64,000 nucleotides of DNA from Bacteroidales bacterium. Lineage in GTDB: Bacteria > Bacteroidota > Bacteroidia > Bacteroidales > UBA12077. A program made the translations under genes and the position numbers. The stretch lies in assembly GCA_028282785.1 (NCBI GenBank), contig JANQHE010000065.1, forward strand, positions 62,001 to 126,000, read 5' to 3'. Each line of letters opens with the position of its first letter. The first letter of the stretch is position 1. Shown here piece by piece: positions 52,452 to 61,941 of the stretch. The notes under the pieces are model-generated. The model worked only from the letters and a program-made list of their open reading frames with translations. It made no database searches and was not told the DNA's origin.

Positions 52452-52480
52452 TGCTATTCTATCCCTTGAACTATGGGGCC
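52441..52480 (-). pseudogene. 5' half of host tRNA-Arg(CCU)
   Basis: The minus strand starts GGCCCCATAGTTCAAGGGAT and runs through the D-arm to the anticodon loop TTCCTAA, then passes into element DNA. It pairs with the 3' half at 4409-4451. Confidence 0.85.
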
Positions 52481-52491
52481 AAATTTACATG

Positions 52492-52555
52492 CAGTTTAGG
52501 AAACTGCCATTCCCTGCCAAATGCAGGTAAATATCCCTTGAACCCTGCCGATAGG
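52492..52555. repeat. Extra partial tRNA-like/att repeat
   Basis: A second GCAGTTTAGGAAACTGC core (52491-52507) and a further ATCCCTTGAACCCTGCC stretch resemble the tRNA 5' half again. This suggests a degenerate tandem duplication or the scar of an earlier insertion. Confidence 0.5.
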
Positions 52556-52747
52556 CAAGCAGGCCTGCCCGCCGAAGGAGGGTATGGGACCATACTTTTC
52601 AGCAGCAAAATTAGAGAATTTAATTTCATATACAAAACCGAAACTTAATGCTTTTTAACAAAAATTTATTATGATTTGATAATATCTGCTGTAACTTTAC
52701 ATTTAGGTAATCATCTGACAGATAATTTTAAATACATATTACGAAAA

Positions 52748-55378
52748 ATGAAAGAATTCTTATTAACCTTGCTAATAACAACAACAACTCTATTTTCTTA
52801 CCCCCAATGCATTGAAGGAAAGGTTACTGATCCTTCCGGCAATCCAATTCCATATGCAACCATTTATGCCACAGGAATTTCAAAAGGAACAACTTCTAAC
52901 ATTGAAGGGAACTATAAGTTAGATCTTCCACCCGGAAAGCATAAACTAACCATAAGGTATTTAGGTTATAAAACCAGGGAACTGGAAGCGGGCTGTATGG
53001 GAAATACACAAAAATTAGATATAGTACTTGAAGAACAACTTTATAAAATTCCTGAAGTTAGGATTCTTGCAAGTGGTGAAGATCCTGCATATTCAATTAT
53101 GAGAAAAGCTGTTGCCATGAGTTATTATTATTTAAACCAGGTTGAGGAGTATGACTGCAGAGTGTATATCAAAGGATCAGGAAAATTTGAAAATATCCCA
53201 CGTCTCGTAAAAAAGAGCCTGAAAAAAGAAGGCATCGAAGAAGGAAAAGTAATGATTATGGAGAACATTACAGATCTAAACTTTAAACTCCCTAATATAA
53301 TTGAGCAAAATGTAATTTCATTGCGAAGCACAATGGATGAAAATGATGAGTCTCCTATGCAATATATAACCTTGTCATTATATAATGACATTGATGGTAT
53401 CATTTCTCCGTTAAGTCGGGATGCTTTTTCATATTATAAATTTCAATTAGATGCTTCCTTTTATGATCAGGATTATTTAGTGCATAAAATAAAAATAATT
53501 CCTCGCAGAGAGGGATTTGATCTTTATTCAGGGCACATTTATATTGTTGAAGGATTCTGGCATTTACACAGCGCAGAACTTTTAGTTGAACAAAAAATGT
53601 TTAAAATAAAAATCAACCAGGTTTATAGCCCGGTAAACCAAGAGGTGTGGATGCCAATTAGCCATAATTTCGATATAGAAGCCGGAGCAATGGGTTTTGA
53701 TATTAAATTTAAATATGTAGCATCTGTATCAAATTATAACGTTCGACTTAATTCAAAGCTGGATCATTCATTATACAGGAACATGCTTATGGAAACAAAA
53801 GCAAATATGGATGAAATTAACAGGATTGCTCAGAGCGGGCAAAATGAAATTAAGCAATTAGTACAAAAAGATGATTTAACTAAAAAAGAATCACGCAAAC
53901 TGAAAAAACTGATTAAGGAAAATATTGATGAAAAAGAAGAAAAGAAGAAGGATCTTGAGCTAAAGAATAACAACATAAATCACATTGAAGATAGCGCACT
54001 TTTAAGGTCCGTTGAGTATTGGGATTCCATAAGGCCCATACCACTTACTTTTGATGAATTTGAAGGATATAAAATAAAAGACTCAATCCAGGTAAGAATG
54101 GAAACGGATTCAACATTCAGGGATTCCATTGAGAAAACGGATTCAAAGTTCAGGTGGAATAAGGTTTTAACAGGAGGATCATTTCGATATGCAGAAGGGA
54201 AACACAGATTTTACTATGGTGGGTTAATAGATTTAGGTCATATAAACTATAATACCGTTGAAGGTTTGCAATATGGTATGGAGTTTAATTACACTTATCG
54301 AACAGATAGTGGTAAGTACTTCAGGCTAAGCCATGATATTGATTACGCTTTTGGACGTGAACGAATGACAAATGATTTTCATTTAACATACAGATACAAC
54401 GGTTTAAAAAGAGCATACATATTTGCGGACGGTGGTAGAAAAACAGTAGACTTTGATAATAGAACAGGAATTACCGAAAATCTGAATTTAATAACAACCT
54501 TGTTTTTAAAGGATAACCATTTAAAACTTTATCAAAAGGACTATTTTGTTTTAGCTCATCGAATGGACATACTCAATGGAATGGACTTTTTTGCAAGGTT
54601 TGAGTACGCAGAAAGAAAACAGTTGTACAATCATTCCGATTTTTATGTTTATGATCCGTTTGATAATGATTTTACCACAAATATTCCTCCTGTTGATAAT
54701 TTTAATACTGATTTGGTTTCTGATCATAATGCTTCCATCGTAGATTTTAGAATTAGATGGACACCTGAATATTATTATCGAATTAATGATGGAGTAAAAA
54801 GGTATCGTTATTCAAGATTCCCAACATTTACTTTGCATTATTACAAGGGAATTAAAGATCTTTTCGGAAGTGATGTTGACTATGACAGATTGGAATTTTC
54901 TGTTAGGCAAAATAAATCAATACGAAGACTTGGCAGGTTAAATTACAATTTAACCGCGGGATCGTTCTTAAACAAAAACAAAGCATATTTTGCAGATTAT
55001 AAACACTTTGGAACAAATAGCCCTTTCATAATTAGCGCTTCTGCCGGAAATATGTTCAGATTGCTTGATTATTATGAAAATAGCACTATCGAGAATTATT
55101 TTGAGGCACATGCGAGCTTAACCAATGATCGAATTGTTTTAAAACGCTTACCGGTACTGAATAAAACGTTAATGAATGAAACGCTTTATTTCAATTACCT
55201 TTCTGTAACCGGAAATAAGCAATACTATGAATTTGGCTATGGCTTAAATCAAATCTTTTTAATGTTTAATGTTGAGGTATTTGTAGGATTTGAAGGAGCT
55301 ACACATGAATATACAGGACTTAAAATCGGGATTCCATTCGTTGGCCGAAATGGAGATTCAATCACAATTGGTGGATAA
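52748..55378 (+). CDS. DUF5686 / carboxypeptidase-like regulatory domain protein
   Basis: The start is chosen at MKEFLLTLLITTTTLFSYPQ, a signal peptide. A CarboxypepD_reg-like domain (about 25-105) precedes a long beta-rich DUF5686 region with barrel-like strands to the C-terminus. It is an outer-membrane protein of about 876 aa, common in Bacteroidota. It is a host gene to the right of the element. Confidence 0.85.
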   Translation: MKEFLLTLLITTTTLFSYPQCIEGKVTDPSGNPIPYATIYATGISKGTTSNIEGNYKLDLPPGKHKLTIRYLGYKTRELEAGCMGNTQKLDIVLEEQLYKIPEVRILASGEDPAYSIMRKAVAMSYYYLNQVEEYDCRVYIKGSGKFENIPRLVKKSLKKEGIEEGKVMIMENITDLNFKLPNIIEQNVISLRSTMDENDESPMQYITLSLYNDIDGIISPLSRDAFSYYKFQLDASFYDQDYLVHKIKIIPRREGFDLYSGHIYIVEGFWHLHSAELLVEQKMFKIKINQVYSPVNQEVWMPISHNFDIEAGAMGFDIKFKYVASVSNYNVRLNSKLDHSLYRNMLMETKANMDEINRIAQSGQNEIKQLVQKDDLTKKESRKLKKLIKENIDEKEEKKKDLELKNNNINHIEDSALLRSVEYWDSIRPIPLTFDEFEGYKIKDSIQVRMETDSTFRDSIEKTDSKFRWNKVLTGGSFRYAEGKHRFYYGGLIDLGHINYNTVEGLQYGMEFNYTYRTDSGKYFRLSHDIDYAFGRERMTNDFHLTYRYNGLKRAYIFADGGRKTVDFDNRTGITENLNLITTLFLKDNHLKLYQKDYFVLAHRMDILNGMDFFARFEYAERKQLYNHSDFYVYDPFDNDFTTNIPPVDNFNTDLVSDHNASIVDFRIRWTPEYYYRINDGVKRYRYSRFPTFTLHYYKGIKDLFGSDVDYDRLEFSVRQNKSIRRLGRLNYNLTAGSFLNKNKAYFADYKHFGTNSPFIISASAGNMFRLLDYYENSTIENYFEAHASLTNDRIVLKRLPVLNKTLMNETLYFNYLSVTGNKQYYEFGYGLNQIFLMFNVEVFVGFEGATHEYTGLKIGIPFVGRNGDSITIGG

Positions 55379-55523
55379 TTTTTCCTAAATGGAGTTGGCA
55401 AAAGGTTTCTGTATAACTATATAGAAGCCATTTACAATTTAACCATTAAACCATTAAACCAATTTACAGCGAAGCCGAATCTTTTTATTATTTTTACAGA
55501 TTCTTTTACAGAACTTGTTTAAT

Positions 55524-56057
55524 ATGAATACAATCGATTTGGTTTTTGCCATCTTACTATTATGGGCGGCGTACCGGGGATTTACAAAAGGATTTATTGT
55601 TCAGTTGGCTACATTAGCAGCTCTGCTTTTAGGAATTTTAGGGGCTGTAATGTTCTCTGATTTTACATCCGGTTTAATCATCAAGAAATTTGAAGTTTCC
55701 GGACAGTATTTACCGATTATTTCATTTGCCATAACTTTTATAGCAATTGTTATTGCTGTTCATCTATTGGCAAAAGCATTGAATAAATTGATTGATGCCA
55801 TTGCTCTTGGTATTGTAAATCGCTTATTAGGAGTTTTGTTTTCGGTATTAAAAATTGCATTTATTGTAAGTATAATCTTGGTTCTGATAAATAAAGCAGA
55901 TAATAAATACAATTTTATCCCAGACGAGACGAAAGAAAATTCACTATTATATAAGCCTTTATCTAATTTTGCACCAATGATATTTCCTTATTTGAATTTT
56001 GGGAAAATAAAGGAGAAATTAGATGATGAACAAATAGATGACGTAATAAAAGTTTAA
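55524..56057 (+). CDS. CvpA family membrane protein
   Basis: The start is at the ATG of MNTIDLVFAILLLWAAYRG, as is usual for CvpA. Four TM helices span about 1-130, followed by a short soluble tail. CvpA proteins are linked to colicin V production and envelope homeostasis. Confidence 0.85.
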   Translation: MNTIDLVFAILLLWAAYRGFTKGFIVQLATLAALLLGILGAVMFSDFTSGLIIKKFEVSGQYLPIISFAITFIAIVIAVHLLAKALNKLIDAIALGIVNRLLGVLFSVLKIAFIVSIILVLINKADNKYNFIPDETKENSLLYKPLSNFAPMIFPYLNFGKIKEKLDDEQIDDVIKV

Positions 56058-56088
56058 AAATCAAAATATAAATAATAAAACTAAAATA

Positions 56089-57270
56089 ATGGATACAAAA
56101 AAATTAGGTTTTGATTCGAAATTAATTCACTCAGGCGATTTTGAAGATGCAATGGGTAGTGCAGTTACTCCTATTTATCAAACTTCTACTTTTGCTTTTA
56201 GAAATGCAAAACATGGTGCAGATCTTTTTGCCGGACGCGAAAAAGGTTTTATTTATACACGTATTGGGAATCCAACCATTGAGGCACTGGAAAATAAACT
56301 GGCTGAACTTGAAAATGGTTGTGGAGGTATTGCGTTAGCTTCCGGGATGGCAGCAGTTACAACTGCCTACATGGCATTTTTAGCAAGCGGGGACCATATT
56401 ATTTGTACTAGTGCGGTTTATGGCCCGAGTAGAGGAGTTTTAGATAGTCATTTTGCAAAATTTGGTGTTGAAGCAAGTTTTATCGATACATCAAAACTGG
56501 AAGAAATTGAGAGATCAATTAAGCCTAATACTAAAGTTTTGTATTTGGAAACACCTACAAATCCAACAATTGAATTAACAGATATTAAGAAAGCATCAGA
56601 ACTGGCTCACAAACATGGAATTATAGTTGTTGTTGATAATACGTTTTGTAGTCCGTATTTACAAAGACCCCTGGATTTAGGTGCTGATGTTGCATTACAT
56701 TCGTTAACAAAGTTTATAAATGGACATGCTGATATCGTTGGTGGAGCATTGGTAACTAAAGATCCTGAAATATATCAGAAATTACGTAAGACAATGGTTT
56801 ACATGGGAGGAAATATGGATCCTCACCAGGCATATATGGTAATTCGTGGTGTAAAAACATTAAGCTTGCGTATCGACAGGGCACAGGAAAGCTCAGTGAT
56901 AGTTGCAGAGTTTTTGGAAAATCACCCAAAGGTTGAATGGGTAAAATACCCGGGGTTAAAATCACATCCACAATTTGATTTAGCACAGGAACAAATGGAC
57001 GGACCGGGAGCAATGATTAGTTTTGGATTAAAAGGTGGTTACGATGCCGGAGTAACTTTAATGAATAATGTAAAATTAGCTTTATTAGCTGTTTCCTTGG
57101 GTGGTGTTGAAACGCTAATTCAGCATCCTGCTTCCATGACTCATGCCGGATTACCAAAAGAGGCAAGAGAAGAAGCGGATATTACAGATGGTCTGGTACG
57201 TTTTGCTGTTGGTATTGAAAATGTTGAAGATATAATAGCTGACATTGAGCAAGCATTAGAAAAAATTTAA
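56089..57270 (+). CDS. Trans-sulfuration PLP enzyme (methionine gamma-lyase-like)
   Basis: The Cys/Met-metabolism PLP fold is clear: FIYTRIGNPT, the PLP-Lys in LHSLTKFINGHADIVGG and TGIGNxx-type ends. It could be methionine gamma-lyase, cystathionine gamma-lyase or synthase. The segment SAVYGPSRGVLD has Pro where classical MGL carries Cys. The 393-aa length is normal. It lies 31 nt after cvpA. Confidence 0.85.
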   Translation: MDTKKLGFDSKLIHSGDFEDAMGSAVTPIYQTSTFAFRNAKHGADLFAGREKGFIYTRIGNPTIEALENKLAELENGCGGIALASGMAAVTTAYMAFLASGDHIICTSAVYGPSRGVLDSHFAKFGVEASFIDTSKLEEIERSIKPNTKVLYLETPTNPTIELTDIKKASELAHKHGIIVVVDNTFCSPYLQRPLDLGADVALHSLTKFINGHADIVGGALVTKDPEIYQKLRKTMVYMGGNMDPHQAYMVIRGVKTLSLRIDRAQESSVIVAEFLENHPKVEWVKYPGLKSHPQFDLAQEQMDGPGAMISFGLKGGYDAGVTLMNNVKLALLAVSLGGVETLIQHPASMTHAGLPKEAREEADITDGLVRFAVGIENVEDIIADIEQALEKI

Positions 57271-57344
57271 AAAACAAATTGTTATTCCGGGTATCTCGAT
57301 ATTTATTGGAACCGGGATTTTAAAAAAGATTAAAAATAGACTTT

Positions 57345-58622
57345 ATGAACTTCGTTGAAGAACTTAGATGGAGAGGCATGATCCATGATATTATGCCAGG
57401 ATCAGAAGAACAGTTTGAAAAAGAAATGACATCAGCATATATTGGATTTGATCCAACCGCTGATTCTTTACATATAGGTAGTTTAGTACAAATAATGACA
57501 CTTGTTCACTTACAAAGAGCAGGACATAAACCTTTTGCTTTAGTAGGCGGAGCAACTGGTATGGTTGGCGATCCATCCGGAAGATCGGAAGAAAGAAACC
57601 TTTTATCAAAAGAAGTACTTGAATTTAATTTAAAAGGTATCAGAAAGCAACTCGAAAAATTTCTTGATTTTGATTGCGGAGAGAAGTCAGCAGTAATGGT
57701 AAATAATTTTGATTGGTTTAAGGAATACAATTTTCTTGATTTTATTCGGGATGTAGGAAAGCATATCACGGTAAACTACATGATGGCCAAGGATTCTGTT
57801 AAAAAACGACTCGATGCAGGTATGTCATTTACCGAATTTACATATCAGTTGGTTCAGGGATACGATTTTTATTATTTGTACAAGAATCATAACTGTAAAG
57901 TTCAGTTGGGAGGTTCGGATCAATGGGGAAATATTGTTACCGGTACGGAACTTATCAGAAGAAAGGATGGAGGTCAGGCATTTGCAGTAACAACACCATT
58001 AATAAAAAAAGCAGATGGTACTAAATTTGGAAAAACAGCAGAGGGAAATGTTTGGTTAGATCCTGAGAGAACATCTCCATATAAATTTTATCAATACTGG
58101 ATCAATGCTTCTGATGAAGATGCAGAAAACTTTATTAAAATATTTACACTGCTAACAAAAAAAGAAATCGATGCAATTATAAACGAACATAAAGAAGCAC
58201 CGCATTTAAGAATTCTTCAAAAAAGATTAGCAGAAGAAGTAACTATTTTGGTGCATTCTAAGGAAGACCTTGATACAGCTATTGCTGCTTCAAATATATT
58301 ATTTGGTAAAGCGACTACAGAGGAACTTAAAAGCCTTGATGAAAAAACATTCCTTTCTGTATTTGAAGGAGTTCCGATGTTTGATATTGAGAAATCAAAG
58401 ATTGAAACCGGAGTAAATGTATTGAATTTATTAGCTGAAGATTCGCAAGTTTTCCCATCAAAAGGAGAATTAAGAAGAACCATTAAAGGTGGAGGAGTTA
58501 GTATTAATAAGGAAAAAATTCAATCGGAAGAAATAACCATTGGTTCTGATCGTTTATTGAATGATAAATACATTTTAATACAAAAAGGAAAGAAAAATTA
58601 TTTCTTGATTCGAGCAATATAA
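57345..58622 (+). CDS. tyrS: Tyrosyl-tRNA synthetase
   Basis: Class I synthetase signatures are present: HIGS in [10 protein letters not shown], the [18 protein letters not shown] block, the GGSDQWGN motif and KFGKT as KMSKS. A C-terminal S4-like domain ([19 protein letters not shown]) follows. It charges tRNA-Tyr. The stop overlaps the start of the Wzz-like gene. Confidence 0.96.
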   Translation: MNFVEELRWRGMIHDIMPGSEEQFEKEMTSAYIGFDPTADSLHIGSLVQIMTLVHLQRAGHKPFALVGGATGMVGDPSGRSEERNLLSKEVLEFNLKGIRKQLEKFLDFDCGEKSAVMVNNFDWFKEYNFLDFIRDVGKHITVNYMMAKDSVKKRLDAGMSFTEFTYQLVQGYDFYYLYKNHNCKVQLGGSDQWGNIVTGTELIRRKDGGQAFAVTTPLIKKADGTKFGKTAEGNVWLDPERTSPYKFYQYWINASDEDAENFIKIFTLLTKKEIDAIINEHKEAPHLRILQKRLAEEVTILVHSKEDLDTAIAASNILFGKATTEELKSLDEKTFLSVFEGVPMFDIEKSKIETGVNVLNLLAEDSQVFPSKGELRRTIKGGGVSINKEKIQSEEITIGSDRLLNDKYILIQKGKKNYFLIRAI

Positions 58623-59524
58623 TGCAAAATTACAACGATTATAACTTCAATTCCATGGATATTATTCGATTTATGTTCAAACATAAATGGCCGATTCTTA
58701 CTATTACGGTAATTGCGGCCATTGCTTCAGTAATTGTTTCATATGCAATCACTCCAAAATTTAAATCAACAGTAGTTTTCTATCCAAAAACACAGGTTTC
58801 AATTTCACATGCTTTAGAAACAGGACAGTTGATAGATGCCGATGACCATATCATGAATTTTGGAGATGAAGAAGCCACAGAACAACTAATTCAGACCTTG
58901 CATTCGGAAGACATAAGCTATGCAATTATCAAAAAGTTTGATTTAATGAATCATTATGAGATTGATACTGAAGGTGAATATCCACTCACTCGGCTTGATG
59001 AAGAAATCAGAGATAATATAAAATTTCAAAAAACCGAATTTCAGGCTGTTAGAATTGAAGTGCTTGATACGGATCCACAAATGGCTGCTGATATTGCAAA
59101 TGAAATAGCTTCATTGTTGGATAAAACTCTAAACAGAATGCAAAACGAAGTTGCAATTGAAATTTTAAGAGTGGTTGAGGGAGAGTATAGTTTATTATTA
59201 TCTGAAATAGAAGAGATTGAGAATTCAATGAATAAAGTAAGGTCAAATCCAAATAATCCAAAGTATATTTCATTGAGTACACGGTTGGTAAATGAGAATC
59301 AACGACTAAGCGAATTAAAATCAAAATTAGTTGAAGCTCGGGTTAATGCAAATCAGGATTTGCCGAGAAAATTTACTGTAGCGAAGGCATTTCCGGCAGA
59401 GAAGAAGTCTTATCCGGTACGTTGGTTAATTTGTGTGGTTACTACGGTGTCTGCATTTGTTTTTGCAGTATTTATGATGCTTTTTATCGAAAGGTATAAA
59501 GATCTTTTGAAATTTAAATCATAA
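58622..59524 (+). CDS. Wzz/chain-length determinant-like protein
   Basis: The first TM helix (about 22-42) and a C-terminal TM (about 268-290) flank a periplasmic alpha/beta domain with a coiled coil. A Pro-rich end (PAEKKSYPVRW) precedes the second TM. This is the Wzz layout without a kinase domain. It probably sets polysaccharide chain length with the downstream polymerase/ligase. Confidence 0.85.
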   Translation: MQNYNDYNFNSMDIIRFMFKHKWPILTITVIAAIASVIVSYAITPKFKSTVVFYPKTQVSISHALETGQLIDADDHIMNFGDEEATEQLIQTLHSEDISYAIIKKFDLMNHYEIDTEGEYPLTRLDEEIRDNIKFQKTEFQAVRIEVLDTDPQMAADIANEIASLLDKTLNRMQNEVAIEILRVVEGEYSLLLSEIEEIENSMNKVRSNPNNPKYISLSTRLVNENQRLSELKSKLVEARVNANQDLPRKFTVAKAFPAEKKSYPVRWLICVVTTVSAFVFAVFMMLFIERYKDLLKFKS

Positions 59525-59528
59525 AGCT

Positions 59529-60968
59529 TTGTCAAAGAATAAAATACTTTTTTATTCTATATCTCTTTTATTTATAGCTATTAACCTGGTTTTAATAGCT
59601 TATGATACTTATTATTTTGCCTTCTTACCGGTAATTCTGATTTTTTTATTGGCAAGCGTTATTTCATTGGATAAAATTATTCTAAGCATTGTCTTTTTTA
59701 CTCCTTTATCCATACGGTTAGATTATATAGTCTCCAATATTCCGGTGAATTTATATTTACCTACGGAACCACTGCTGTTAGGTACTCTTTGTTTATTCGT
59801 TTTCAAGTTATTACTTGATGGAAAGTTTGATAGAAAGATAATATTACATCCGGTTTCAATTGCTATTTACATTAATCTTATCTGGATTTTCCTGACAAGT
59901 TTTACAAGTACTATGGCGGAAGTTTCGTTTAAATTTTTGTTATCACGTTTGTGGTTTATTGTGGCTATGTATTTTTTAGCAACGCAAATATTTAAACGGT
60001 ATAAATACATTGAAACATTTCATTGGTTATATATAGCTTCCTTAATTATTGTTGTTTTTTATACAAACATACGATTATCCGGTTATGGGTTAAATAATCA
60101 GGTTGCATCTAATTGGGTGGTATGGCCATTTTTTACTGACCATACATCTTATGGAGCAATGCTTGTTATGTTTTTATTTCCCTTGTTTTATTTTTTAATT
60201 AGGAAAAACAGAAACGTACTTTCCTTGGTGTTAACAAGTACTGTTTTTATTATATTCTCTGTAGGAATTGTTTTATCATATACGCGAGCGGCCTGGTTGA
60301 GTTTATTTGCTGCAATTGGCCTTTGGATTGTAATAAAGCTTGGAATAAAAATACGATATATTTTAATAGCCGGAATTAGTATGGTTTTATTATTTTTTGC
60401 TTTACAACAAAGAATTCTTGATAGCCTGGAGCAAAACGAGACAGAATCATCCGGGAAATTTTCCGAGCATATAGAATCCATGGCAAATATTACCACAGAT
60501 GCCTCTAATATGGAACGGATAAACCGTTGGAAATGTGCTATTAGAATGTTTAAGGAAAAACCATTCTGGGGTTGGGGCCCCGGAACATACAAGTTTCAAT
60601 ATGGACCTTTCCAAATGTCATATGATCGAACTAAAATCAGCACAAATTTTGGTGATTTAGGGAACGCACACAGCGAGTACCTGGGAGCCTTATCTGAATC
60701 CGGGGTAATTGGAATGCTTTCATTAATTTTAGTCATATTTATGGCATTTAAAACAGGATATAAAGTATATCATCAAACAAATTCAAAAGAAATAAAAGAC
60801 TTCACTCTTTATATAATTTTGGGATTATCGACATATTTTATTCACGGAGTTTTAAATAATTTCTTAGATACGGACAAAGCATCAGTTCCTGTTTGGGGAT
60901 TTATCGCAATGCTTGTAGCAATGGACGTTTATCATAAAGAAACAATTGAAGACATTAAAGAGGACTGA
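59529..60968 (+). CDS. O-antigen ligase/polymerase-like membrane protein
   Basis: It has about ten TM helices with the Wzy_C loop (NAHSEYLGALSESGVIG) and PFWGWGPGTYKF. A TTG start, 4 nt after the Wzz stop, is used because no ATG precedes the conserved N-terminus. It polymerises or ligates O-antigen or other glycans. Confidence 0.85.
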   Translation: MSKNKILFYSISLLFIAINLVLIAYDTYYFAFLPVILIFLLASVISLDKIILSIVFFTPLSIRLDYIVSNIPVNLYLPTEPLLLGTLCLFVFKLLLDGKFDRKIILHPVSIAIYINLIWIFLTSFTSTMAEVSFKFLLSRLWFIVAMYFLATQIFKRYKYIETFHWLYIASLIIVVFYTNIRLSGYGLNNQVASNWVVWPFFTDHTSYGAMLVMFLFPLFYFLIRKNRNVLSLVLTSTVFIIFSVGIVLSYTRAAWLSLFAAIGLWIVIKLGIKIRYILIAGISMVLLFFALQQRILDSLEQNETESSGKFSEHIESMANITTDASNMERINRWKCAIRMFKEKPFWGWGPGTYKFQYGPFQMSYDRTKISTNFGDLGNAHSEYLGALSESGVIGMLSLILVIFMAFKTGYKVYHQTNSKEIKDFTLYIILGLSTYFIHGVLNNFLDTDKASVPVWGFIAMLVAMDVYHKETIEDIKED

Positions 60969-60995
60969 TTTCTAAGCATTTAAATTTTAACAAAA

Positions 60996-61022
60996 AAGGC
61001 GATTTAATTCAAAATCGCCTTT
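60996..61022. terminator. Bidirectional terminator
   Basis: AAAGGCGATTT and AAATCGCCTTT form an 11-pair stem with a five-base loop between two converging genes. Confidence 0.8.
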
Positions 61023-61043
61023 ATATATTTAATAAAATGCTTT

Positions 61044-61838
61044 TTAAAAATGGAAAAGTAATACAAGAGCACCACTTGCTGTATTTGCTACTGACAATTC
61101 ACTTGAGCCGGCATCATATATTACTTTTGAACCAGAATCCGGTTCAAATTCTCTTTCTCCAACATTTATGTAACTAAGGCCAACTCCAAATTCGCCTGAA
61201 AGAGAAATTTTTGAAGCAATAAAGTATTCAATACCAACAAGTCCTTTAACAAAAATATCAAAAGTGTTTCCTCCACTTTCAGTATAATCTGATACAGAGC
61301 CTTCTTGATCGTTTGTTACTTTACCTGTAACAGTTCTTGTTCCATAATAATCATCACCATAATAAGGAATTTTATCAAATCCCGCTTCATATCCCCAAAA
61401 CCCTCTTAAACGCCCTCTAATTGTTCTATAATTTTCTACTCCAAAGGAAACACCAATATTTAAAGAATTTTCTTTGAATTTATCTATTTCATTCGGGTCA
61501 GACGGACTACCATCTTTATCTGTTCTAAGTGTAATGCCTAATCTTAAACCTAACCTTAAAGCTTTATCATCTTTTATATAATATTTTGCGAATAACTGAC
61601 CAGGTCTTTGAGCAGTAAATGCAAATTCAGGGGCATTATTTTCTTCCGAAGAAATTAATGCAACATTACCAATATAGTCTAAAAATGGAGCGGCGTCTAT
61701 TCCAATTACCCAATCTCCTTTTTCTGGTAAAATAGCAATACCTTTTTTATTATAGATTTGACTATTATTTGTTTCTTGTGCTTTTGCAAAAAAGACTGAA
61801 GAGAAAAACAGGATTATTAACAATAAATTTTTCATCAT
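61044..61838 (-). CDS. Outer-membrane beta-barrel protein
   Basis: A signal peptide (to about FAKAQ) precedes a 264-aa beta-rich protein ending in an aromatic strand (GALVLLFHF). It is an OmpW/opacity-like small barrel of unknown function. It is transcribed alone, convergent with the ligase gene. Confidence 0.75.
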   Translation of the reverse strand: MMKNLLLIILFFSSVFFAKAQETNNSQIYNKKGIAILPEKGDWVIGIDAAPFLDYIGNVALISSEENNAPEFAFTAQRPGQLFAKYYIKDDKALRLGLRLGITLRTDKDGSPSDPNEIDKFKENSLNIGVSFGVENYRTIRGRLRGFWGYEAGFDKIPYYGDDYYGTRTVTGKVTNDQEGSVSDYTESGGNTFDIFVKGLVGIEYFIASKISLSGEFGVGLSYINVGEREFEPDSGSKVIYDAGSSELSVANTASGALVLLFHF

Positions 61839-61941
61839 TTAATATTTTAAAATTGGTTAATTTCGACCGAAAATAGTTCTAATATTTGATTCAACAAAAA
61901 AATCATTAATTTTATTTTTTTTAATTTTAAAACGGATACAA

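Larger units (their letters stand above)
52272..52747. other. 476-bp right junction region
   Basis: It contains the arm repeats, attR, the tRNA 5' half, the extra core and a GC-richer stretch near 52550-52590 with inverted GCAGGC/GCCTGC units. No gene is recognised. Confidence 0.5.
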
